In this document: piece after piece, positions 47,796-58,072 of the stretch
Numbering within the stretch: position 1 is the first letter of the stretch
Layout: each line of letters opens with the position of its first letter
DNA from: Volvox africanus
Taxonomy: Eukaryota > Chlorophyta > Chlorophyceae > Chlamydomonadales > Volvocaceae
Direction: 5' to 3'
Length of the DNA stretch: 64,000 nt
NCBI GenBank assembly: GCA_030268105.1
Contig: BSDZ01000078.1
Span: 4,143,001-4,207,000 of the forward strand
Notes under the pieces: model-generated
Seen by the model: only the letters and a program-made list of their open reading frames with translations
Told to the model about the DNA's origin: nothing
Database searches by the model: none
Position numbers and translations under genes: made by a program

Positions 47796-50700
47796 CTACC
47801 AGTCGTCTGTTCCCGACCCGGCGTTGGTCCGGAAGCCGAGCAGCGGCCACGAGACGTGCCCCTGGCTGAATATTGACTTTCCATAACGGTACTGCTCGTA
47901 CCACAACACCCCGTACTTGCCCCCCACCACGAGCCCCGCTGCCAAAAAGATGCTAAGCAGGCAGTAGAAGAAGACCATACCGCCAGACACCCCACGCCTG
48001 CGGGGTCGACCACACGTGCCCCCCACCACTATGGAGGTTCCGTCGGCGAGCTTGATGGTGGAGGTGGAGCCCTGGGAGGTGGAGGTTTAGGGAAGGGGAG
48101 CCCAGGTGTAGAGAAGGGGGATTGGAGGGCAGCTTAGACTCATAAATAATCACTTCTATGCTGCTAGCTGCACTCACAACTCTGGACCGGGTGGAGGAGG
48201 GCTTGATTCTCTCATGTGCATATTCACCTGTATAACTTGGTGGGGCATGTCGGGAGGTTTGTGCGGTCCCGACAGGCTACCGCACACCAGGGGTCGTACA
48301 GCTGCCAGCGGTATAGGGCCTGCTTCCTAAACATAAGGCGCAGGCATCGCCAAGCGACTTGGCAAAATCACCCGCATCAACCCCTAGGCGCTCCTTTGAC
48401 TCGATCCTAGGGGATAGCATTTCTTTCCTACCCATCCTTCCCTGCTCTCAACCTCCCGCACCTGGCGCTCATATCCAGGCAAGCAGGACACCACGCCATT
48501 TGGCGCTGAGAAGCTGCACGTGGCTGGGTCTCCCGCTGCCGTACATTGGCATACCGAGAACGTGGCGCCACCTTCCAAGTCGTACGCTCGCCGCAGGCTG
48601 CCTTCCTCGCAGGTACCCGCAGGGACGCAACTGCCGGGGATGGGAGTCATGGAGAGTTAAGAGGTAATGGGGTGCCATCGAAAGCACCCATAAGATGCCA
48701 TGGGGTGGGGAGAGGGAAGCGGGGGTTGGGATAGACAACGGACCGACCCATGGGTCATTGGAATCCCCGGGCGCAGAAGCCCCGGAGGAATTGCGGGTAA
48801 GGGTTGACAGTCTACGAAAAAGAACCAAGGATTTGTGAATCAGGGATGGCGGACGCTGCGAGTCATGAAACGCAACAAAACACTGGGCGGGAGGGTACTG
48901 CATGCTGTGGTTGTAGGAGTGGCGTCAGTAACGTAAGAGGCCCTAGTGGGCTGAAGGCCTTGCGGACCTCTGGCAACGGCAACGGCTATCACGGGCCGCC
49001 TGGAGCCCGAGTCAGCGACCATCCATGGCCCCAGAGTAACATGCACTGTACTGCGGCTACGGTAAGACCGGCGACTTGGCTCCCCTCCACGAAAATTGGC
49101 CGTTTCAGACCGCACAATGGGGCACAAGGAGCAAGCTGAGAGGCACGCAAGCGCCGCCTGCCCAATCATATCCCTGAGGACTGCAAAACGCTAGCGCCCC
49201 AAGTACCGCGGTCTTACTTGACCCCGTCCGCCGCCATTCGGAGACCCTTCAGACACTGCACAGTGCCGGGCAAGCAAGCGTCCTCCAAGGCGCATGCGCC
49301 GCCGTCGGGTGGACATGCGCACCGGCGAGTGCAGAGGAAGTCTCCTGAGCAGGGATGCAGTGTTAAGAGTGAGCAACACTCATATACGTATGAATGACAG
49401 AGCAAGTAATACGGCCCAAGGAGGGGCCGGGCGCTTTGCTGACTTTAACATGCAGGGGGGGGGGACGCACGAGGGGGACGATGGCGCGTAAGAAGGTTGC
49501 GGCAGACGGAGAGGAACATGGATGGGGGTGAGGGTGAGGGTGAGGGTGAGGGTTGGAGCCCGCCGCATATGCGTGGCTGTGTGCGTTCCCCAGAGCACCG
49601 ATTTCATCGCTCACGAGCAACGGAAGAACAAATCCCCAAACGGCGTTCAGTCCTCGTGCTCTGCCTGGGCATTTGTAGACATCTGAGATAGCCAAATTTG
49701 GGAACATGGCAACTTGATCGTCATCAACATACATCACCACCATTTAACATTGGTACGACACCGGCTGCTACAGCACTGCAGCAAGACGCAATGAGAGAAA
49801 TTATTACATAAAAAAGCAATGATGATGATAATGATGAGCAAGGTGATCCGCAAGGTCATCCTCGGAGTTCAAATCAACGCGACAAGACCAAACATTTTAC
49901 CACAACCACCAGTACTGAAGAAGTACTTGTGCGCCCCATAAGCCCCACAAAGCGAATATCCGCATAAAACCCACATCATGTAAGTGGCCGTCCCTCCTTG
50001 TCCCAATCAATTACTAACACCCTGACTCCCCCCCCTCATCCATCTGCTCACCTGACGGGTCCACCACGGTGTAGTTCCCCGCTATACACAGGTCCTCCAC
50101 GCACTCCACCTCGGTGCCCTTGCGCCGCAGCTGCCCGTGCCCCTCCCCCGGGCCGTCGCACTGAAGGTCGTCGCACGACTCGTCGTCGAAGCTGCGGCCG
50201 TCTTCGCGACAGGGCACCCAGCAGAGGCCGCGCACGCCCTCGCGCCGTACGGAACGGTTGGTTCCTTCCGTACACACGCGGGTGGACGGATCCACAGAGC
50301 AGTCGGCGCCAGTGTACGGTGCCTGGAGGGCGTCAGGAGGTGGGAGGAAAGCTGAGAACTACAGCTGAGGGCCAGAGAGCTGTAATAGAGGGAAGGGGTT
50401 CAGGGGGGCGGCCCGGGCCTTGTCTGTCCCCCGTCCCCCGTCCCCCGTCCCCCGTCCCCCGTCCCCCGTCCCCCGTCCCCCGTCCCCCGTCCCCCGTCCC
50501 CCGTCCCCCGTCCCCCGTCCCCCGTCCCCCGTCCCCCGTCCCCCGTCCCCCGTCCCCCGTCCCCGTCCCCGTTAACGTACCTCGCATGCACACTCCCCAG
50601 TGGTCATGTTGCACGCGCCATGTCCCGAGCAGCCCCCCGGGCACTCGGTCTGCAGCAGCGCCGCCAAGCGGTAGCCCATACTGCGCAGGGGGCTGCTCAG

Positions 50701-53700
50701 CGGGTTCCAGACCACCACCCGCAGGGAGCCATCATCTCCCACCTGCGCACATCGCATCACTCCAGGATTCGTAACAACGACAATGATGCAGACAGGTCCT
50801 CCGGTGCCTCCGCGCGGCCAGACGCTTCAGCGTTTGGTACAACCTAGCACCTAGAGATACCGGATACTGCACGGGTCGCGAGCGCTTCAGCCAGGATGTG
50901 TTGCAGAAGCAGGCAGAAGGGGCGTGGAGGGGTCAGGAGGGGCGGTGACAGGACGAGCAATAGGAGGATCGTGAAACACACGGGGCGCAACTGTCTCCTG
51001 GAAGCCGCCAACATTAGGATAGCATCCACGCACAATACTCCTTCGTTGCCATCCAGAATTCACGGCACTCACCGTCCATGGCCCGATGTTCATGGAGTAG
51101 GATACGCCATGTGTGTACAGCGCGATGCTCTCCACAGCGCCCTGAGGGTGCAGCGGATGAGCTCCCCCGTCCAAGCCAGCTGCAGTCCGATTGAGAGCGG
51201 CCTCCAGGGAGGGCGCCGCGAAGACCACCGGCCTGCAGACATCCACCCCGACCCGGCAGCATCCGGGGGACTAACATGAATTGCTAGCTCCCCACCCCAA
51301 GCCGGAGGGAAGACGAAAACAATGCGGCAGGCTGCAGATGCACAACTCATCACTCAAAGACCCACCACCAGCGGCCCCCAAAGACGCACAAAGCGCACAT
51401 TCACAGGATCCGTGATCCCGGGCTTTCCCCTCCCCTTTTCCCTTTTCCCTTTTCCCTTTCCCCTTTTTCGTTTCCCATGTCCACGCACCCTGTCCACTAA
51501 ACATTTTTTCCTGCTAAACATTTTTCATTTCACAATTCCATCGATTCCTTCAATTCCGTCAATTCCAGATTTCCTCATTCCAGGCAGCACCCTCCACCTC
51601 ACCTGCCATTCACCCAGGTGGGCAGCCCGGCCGGTTCAGGATCCGTGGTGGTGAAGGATACGTTCAGCTTTACCCGTGTGGCTCCGGAGACTCGCAGCTT
51701 GTCCCCGACATCCCGTAAGATAAGTTCATCAAACGTGAACGGGCGGGGCTCGATGACCATCTCTTTATTCAGCTCCAACTCGTGGATGGCAATGGAGCAG
51801 TCTGCGGAGACGGGGGCAGTGGGCTGCAGAGGAAGGGAAATCTGGGTGGGTATTCATCCAAAAATGCAAGAAGAGCCGGAGCTAAAGGAAATTGCTAAAC
51901 ATCCAGCTTACTCATCCTAATCTGATATTCGCAATTTCAAGAAATATATTAGTACTAGCAAAGGGGTTAGAAAGGCAGTGGGCGTACGGTGACGCGGAGG
52001 CAGGCCTTCTGATTAACGCCCATGCGCGCGCTGACAGTATGTTGCTCACCTCGCTGCAGGTGCACTTGCCGTTGGTGGCGTCGCATATGCCGCGTCCGCT
52101 GCAATTGTTTGGGCAGTCGTATAGAGCAGATTCGACGGAAAACGACACGGGCCCGGCGCCTCTGTTGTGCACGCCCAAGTACCAGGTCCCTGAATACCAA
52201 CAAAGACGGTTGAACACAGCTTAAGAGCCAACGGTTGCGGAAGTTGAGCCATTCTGGATTCATCCATCCCGTCAAATGCTGAATTGGATGAGGGGTAGGG
52301 CCCCCACTGAGCCAACAGGGGAACGTGTGGGGCTTAACACTCACTAACACCTTACTGCGGTGTTCAAACGTCACTCGGTACTCCAGTGAGAAAACAAGAG
52401 AAGGCATATAGGCTCAGGACTAAATTTGTCCCCGCCCGGGTTTGATATTATTAGGCTTTCGTGTGTATCTCACTTAGCTGTTACAAGAAAAAGATTATAG
52501 GCTCTCAAAGCAAGGAACAAGGGACCAACTTATCTGGTCGTACACCAATGACTTTCCTAACCAAAAGCATCACAAAGGCAAGTCTGACTGAACTCGTAAA
52601 GCCAAATTCCAACACTCCCACGCGGTCAGATCTTCAATACACCCATGCTCTTCCGGTGCTTTGCGCTACCACCTGGTCACTGCCGCAATCCAGTAATCAG
52701 CCAAGGGGGATGCAATTACTTCCTCATACATAGCGGGGATATCCACATTGACCCCCAAAATTTACTTGGCATACTTCGTATTCTGCCGCTGAGGGATACG
52801 CAATGCAATCGGAACATCTAACTCTGGGTCTGGCTGGGGTGCCGGCTCCGGGGGTTGCTCCGGCGGCAATGGAGAGGAGTTTGCTTCGCTGCAGGAAGAT
52901 GGCACCTGGTCGCTGGTTGAGAAGCCGGCAGACAAAACAAGCCCTGGGATTGAAGTGGGTTTACTCGTTGAAGTTGGATAAGCACAGGGTTGTCGAGCAC
53001 TTCAAGGCACGCCTCGTGGTGAAAGGTTTTATGCAGCGTGAAGGCGTGGACTTTGAGGAGGTCTTCGCACCAGTTGGCAAGCATGCCACTCTGCGTGTTT
53101 TCTTGGCCATGGTAGCTGCGGCCGATATGGAGCTGCACCAGCTAGATGTGAAGACGGCTTTCCTGAATGGGGAGCTGGAGGAGGAGATCTACATGGTGCA
53201 GGCCCCGGGCTTTGAGAGTGGTGGTCTGGGCATTGTCTGCCATTTGCACATGGCATTGTACAACTTGCGCCAGGCTTCACACACCTGGAACAAGACCTTG
53301 CATGATAAGCTGGTTCAGATGGGTTTCGAGGTGTCTGACGTGGACCCACCTGTATGTACGCCGTGATTCGGATGGCCAGATATGCATGTATTTGTTCGTG
53401 TACGTGGATGAGGTTTTGATTGCATCACACGACGAGCAGGCCGTTTTTGGAGGTAAAAGAGGCAATCATGCAGTTGTATGAGTGCCGCGACATGGAGGAA
53501 GTGGAGATGTTTTGGGGTTTGATCATCAAGCGGGACCACGAGACCCACACCCTCACAGTGTCGCAAGCGCGCATGATCCATGATTTGATCAAGCGGTACG
53601 GCATGGCCGACGCGGATCCAAAATCCATCCCGATGAGCCAGGGGATGATCCTGACGCGGGCTGCCGACGGGGAGGCTTTGGATCGCTCACGCTATCCGTA

Positions 53701-56700
53701 CATCGAGATGGTAGGCAGCTTAATGTACATTGCGAATTGCACCCGGCCTGACATCACACAAGCCGTGGGAGTCCTTACACGCCACATGTCGGCACCCACG
53801 GAGCAGCATTGGAGGGCTGTGAAGGCGGTAGTGCGCTACATGCTGGCAACACCTCAGTACGGCATTGTTTTTGGTGGCGAGCGTGCTGAGGAGGGTTCAG
53901 TTGCTTTTGCAGATCCAGATTTTGCGGGATGTATTGAGAGCCGCAAGTTGACTGGCGGTTATGTTTTCACTTTGCATGGAGGTGCAGTGAGCTGGTCGAG
54001 CAGGCTGCAGCGTATGGTTGCCAGTTCAACCATGGAGGCGGAATACGTGGCGGCATCGGAGGCTGCCAAGGAGGCGCTTTGGCTACATCTTCTGCTCTCG
54101 GAGTTGGGCTACTCACTACGTCTGACTACCATCAACTGCGACAGCCAGTCAGCGATCAAGATCACTAAGAACCCGGTGGTTTCGGAGAAGTCAAAGCACA
54201 TCGCTTTGCGCGACCACCTGGTTATCCTCGTCTTTGCCCATCCTGTCCTATCGTCGCTACCACCTCATGTGGCCGACTTCTTTGAGGATCAGGATGGAGA
54301 TGCAGTCACAATAATGCTGGTTCACACCCCACGTCATCAGGTTGCCACGAGGTCACTTATCTGGCTCACCTGTCTGAAAGACCAGTTCCGAGCGGCGCAG
54401 AATCAGGTGCGCCGACTGGTCCTGCCACCAGGAAGATGGGAAGGGTGAGATGGCCGAGTCGCTGGCCAGATCATGCTGGTCCGCTGCGTCCCCGGGCAGC
54501 TGCTGGTGGCGTAGGTACAGCACCAGAGAACCTGTGGAAGGGCGCCAAGACCAGCGTTAGGGGATATACATGAACTTGACGGGGCAGCAATAGACAGTGG
54601 CAAAGACAGCCGTTCCAACTGTGTCGGTAGAAGCTGCGCTTGCGTTGCATGCCACTGACAACACTGACATTAGCATTGACAACTGGGAGGGATGGCAGTG
54701 GTGCGGGTGCCGGGGATAGGCACCCCCCAGCCCAACGCACAGGCTCACAGGCTGTGGGCGCTGCTTAGTGGCTGGGTCTGTTGACTTTCAGAGGCCCCGC
54801 TGGGGTCCGCTGTTGTTCCCCACCACCTGAATTGTTGTCCCATCACGCACCCTTAGTGGCCTCCTCGGCGGCGGCCCACAAGTGCAGCTCCCGACCGGTC
54901 GACTCGGGCACCTCTACGCGGTAAAAGACCCAGCCGCCAGGGGCCAGCTCCGGAACCGTCAAGAGAATCGAGGGCTGAAGTTGCATCAGCGAGGTGCTGC
55001 AGTCCTCAAACCCCAGCCCTGCAGAGAACGGTAATGGTGTTCGTGGTGGTTGAGGTGGTTAGGTTTCGTGAGCTTGTTAGGCGGCTGATTTGACGATGTA
55101 CCCGCCCAGATACCCACCCAGATGTGCCGTAGTTTAAGACTGCGAAGGCTCAGTCCGCACGGATACCTGCCCAAGCGGTTCCTTTCGCGGCAGGAATGTG
55201 GCACGAGCCCCATCCAACCCTCAGAACAGAGCAGTGCACCCGGCCGGTGTAACAATCCACAATTCCTACTTTGGACGACGGCAGCCATTATTCGACCTTC
55301 ACGGTTAGTCCTCCTTCCTTCAGTATCAGCACCAGCTGGTTCGTTTTATTTGACCCCCCCCCGTTACTTCACCTCCCTCCCTACACACCCTAGCCAGAGA
55401 CCAACATCCCGACATGCATATATCGGCTTACCCGGGGTCACGACCCAGTTAGGCGGGTGTGTGTAGGGTGCAGGGCAGGTGCACATGCCGTTGGGACAAG
55501 AGGTGGAGGAGCCCCGGCCAGAGCATAGCTGCAGAGTCCCGTTTGAGAACAGGTCAAAAGGGCAGGCGTGCTCCGCTGCCCTGCGTGGGCATGACCCATG
55601 GGTCCCTGGCTTAAGAGGCTGTAGGCAATGTTGCGCCGGTAGGCAGCCCTGGCGTGTTGCTCGTCGGTAGCCACAGCTTGAAACTTTAAGTAATACAATA
55701 TAGAAAATAATATGTATAATATTAATACATGTATATATGCCAGTTCGAAAGGTTGCCCCTCCGAAACCGCTTTCCGCGTGAAAGGATCATCGGAACAAGA
55801 ACCACCGTGGAGGATATGATGTACGAAAGTGGTGTCGTACCTGAGCGATATGCTGGTGGTGGCATTGGTGCTCACGCAAAGGTACAGGCCTGTGGTTAGG
55901 CAGAGGCAACACAGCTTCAATGACTGCATACAGCGCACATTGTGTTAGGCAATGCCCGTGAGCTCTGAACGCGTGTGCCTACATCCAACCAATGGATGCG
56001 GTGTGGCCTCCGTACATTGCATCCATTTAGTGGACGCGGTCACAGAGGCCCAGAACTGCGCGGTCACCTGTGTAGACGCCGTACCCCAGCTGTCTTCGAG
56101 AGAGCTTCAGCTGCGTGCCGGGTGAGTCCTGGGAGGTGTGTGTGGCAAAGCTGTACGGCACATCCGAGTTCGGGTATGCCTGCGGCGGGTTTTTATGTAG
56201 GCGTGGAAAGGCTGTTAATCCCGGGGGGCGGAGGAGGAGATTCCCGGGGGCCGGGGCACCGTGGCATCTTGGCCACGGCGTCGACGCGATCACGTTAGGA
56301 TTCCTCGCCAGCAAAATCTGACAATCTGTTTTTCAAAACTGTTACCTTCCCTTTTTCAAGGTGTGCCAGGTGAAGCAGGGCCGCTACCCTATCCGATGGA
56401 GATGAGATGTATTCCTCTTTGGCACGTGTCCCTTAAATGCAACCAACACGCATCACAGCCGGCAGGAAACCTTCCAGTACCCCTATGTCAAAGATATGGC
56501 CGTCTATGCAATGATGCTTCTTTCCTTCGATGGCAGAGGTCTGTCCGCATCACACCAGACGCTGATGCTAAGACGAAAATGACAGGATAGCTTACTTGGG
56601 GTACCGCCACAGTTGTATTCGTGGTGGGATTCGGGGTGAAGGTGAAGTTGGTCAGCAGGCCTTGCATGACAACGTCGGCCCCCAGCTCGTTGCTTGTGAG

Positions 56701-57609
56701 TAGCAGGTTCAAGTGGAAAGCAGAGCTCGCAAGGCTGGGCACGATGGGGGATGGGGTTCACCGAGTAAGCAGCAAGCGCTAGGCAGCACAGAAAGAGGAA
56801 AAGGGAGAGCCTTGTCTGAACGGAAAATGGTTCGTGAGGAGAAGGGTCGCAGATGCCGCAATCTGCGAAGCACGAAACCTCAACATCTGGAAAGCAGTTT
56901 TGGTGTGCAAGGTCGAGTGCGTCCCGTGCGCGTCCGTCTGTCCATGTCTGTATTCGGGTTTGTTTCCATGTCTATATTTGGTCCGGAAATAGCAGCGGAA
57001 ACATAGCATATGGCGTTATGTATTGTATGTCCATAGTTGCAGGGAGTCAGCACGGGTCATGGTTGCATGACCATGGATTACATCCACGAAATAGGGTCAC
57101 GCATCCTGAAAGCATGTCATCAGATTACATGTAAGGTAAACGGATATGTCCTTGAGTGTATCCGCTCCACAACCCCAGTTCCCGCTTACTTTGTGATGTC
57201 GGCCGAGAAGCACACGGGTTCAGTTGGGGTGACCACGTTGCATATATGGCCCTTCTCGCACGTCTCCTGCACGTCCTTCCCTTCCAGGGTCAGACGATGC
57301 ACCCGGATGGCACACTTGTCGCCGACCCAACCAGACGAGTCGTCGACCGGCAGAGGCGTGTTGCATACGCATTTGCCGTCCACAATGGCGCCGTGGTTTG
57401 AGCACGCTGGCCGACGTGTCCGCGAAGGAATTACGCAGATGAGGAAAGCACAGGCAGATTCCAGTGGGCAGGGCGAGTATTGGCAGTTGGATTGAGACAT
57501 TTGCCAAGGAAATACGTAGGATGCATTAATTTGGAGTCCTACCTTCCTCTGCGTGAATCGTGGAGAGGGTTGCCAGAAGGACAACTACGAGAAGCCCTCG
57601 TGGCCACAT
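47796..57609 (-). CDS. Secreted/type I membrane protein with EGF-like and PPC-like modules
   Basis: Seventeen exons join in phase to 888 residues: 57609-57543, 57406-57190, 56734-56596, 56179-56068, 55889-55841, 55580-55432, 55296-55219 (least sure), 55018-54851, 54531-54370, 52189-52050, 51823-51603, 51232-51073, 50742-50581, 50322-50052, 49344-49218, 48630-48462 and 48071-47796. It starts with a signal peptide (MWPRGLLVVVLLATLSTIHA). EGF-like units follow (CSNHGAIVDGKCVC; CPNNCSGRGICDATNGKCTC; CPGGCSGHGACNMTTGECAC), alternating with beta-sandwich units that read like bacterial prepeptidase C-terminal domains (GGWVFYRVEVP ... LVLYLRHQQLPGDAAD ... GTWYLGVHNRG). Two Cys-rich exons come before a membrane helix (VFFYCLLSIFLAAGLVVGG) and a 37-residue tail with YEQY, a possible sorting motif. 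N-glycosylation sites occur (NFT, NTT, NAT). A cell-surface or matrix role is inferred. No protease or lectin catalytic site is seen. Confidence 0.85.
49524..49555. repeat. (GGGTGA)n short array in an EGF-gene intron
   Basis: Five GGGTGA-like units in the intron between exons 14 and 15. It resembles a G-rich telomere-like motif but differs from the TTTTAGGG repeat of green algae. Confidence 0.75.
50426..50570 (-). repeat. 7-bp G-rich array (GGGGGAC)n beside a 5' splice site
   Basis: About 20 copies of GTCCCCC on the plus strand. In the EGF-gene transcript the unit is GGGGGAC, starting 10 bases after the donor TGCGAG|GTACGT at 50580 and filling more than half of the 258-base intron. Confidence 0.95.
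52800..54220 (+). mobile_element. Degenerate Ty1/copia retrotransposon fragment (reverse transcriptase and RNase H)
   Basis: Recognisable copia pol pieces in order: an RT start (EEFASLQEDGTWSLVEKP near 52870), LGLKWVYSLK, FEEVFAPVGKHATLR, LHQLDVKTAFLNGELEEEIY, FVYVDEVLIAS, then RNase H (DPDFAGCIESRKLTGGYVF; ASSTMEAEYVAASEAAKEA; INCDSQSAIKITKNP, ending near KHIALRDHL). The frame breaks near 52940, near 53350 and near 53450. The RT active-site motif reads YVDE instead of YVDD. Gag, protease, integrase and LTRs are not visible, so it is 5'-truncated and inactive. It lies in the intron 52190-54369 of the EGF gene, in the opposite orientation. The open frame running on to 54448 overlaps that gene's exon 9 and is not copia sequence. 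Confidence 0.9.
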
Positions 57610-58072
57610 CGCCCCTCTCCAAATCTTACAAGTAAAAACTTGAAAAATATCTGTTTTTCAATTCTCTTGTAAGTATATCAGTACGAGTGAAAGGTTGTAA
57701 TGTCCGTGGCACGATAGTTGGCCCTCTACAGGTGAAGAAAATCAAAAGATGATTTGATTAAAACGACTACTACTTAATGATGTGCATATCATGACCTATT
57801 TGAATGAAACCGAGTTAGTTAAAAACACATTGCATGCAAGATCAAACCGCTTTTGGAACCATTTCATGTTTTTCCGACAGCCCTTGAAATACTCAGCAAT
57901 TACTGATATTATGCATTGGGGTCAACTACCATAAGTAATAAATACTAGTTTACCATTTATGCGGTATGGTCTTCTTCCACTGGTCAAAACTTTGTGGGCA
58001 AGGTGCCTAAGGGATCCGGTGTCTCCCTGCACGATTAGTGCATAAAATCATGAGCCAAAGGGAGTAGCATAG
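57610..58072. promoter_or_regulatory. Divergent promoter between EGF and LRR genes
   Basis: 463 AT-rich bases separate the two start codons. Near the EGF start are nested inverted repeats: CTTACAAG at 57625-57632 with CTTGTAAG at 57666-57673, enclosing TTGAAAAA at 57640-57647 with TTTTTCAA at 57654-57661. No TATA box is obvious at a usual distance. Confidence 0.55.

Noticed and set aside
49524..49555. Interstitial telomere repeat
   Set aside because: The unit GGGTGA differs from the green-algal TTTTAGGG and is only about five copies long.
52320..52390. Extra EGF-gene exon reading YRVTFEHRSK
   Set aside because: Exon 9 (54370) joins exon 10 (52189) in phase and completes the beta module directly, so an exon in between is not needed and would disturb it.
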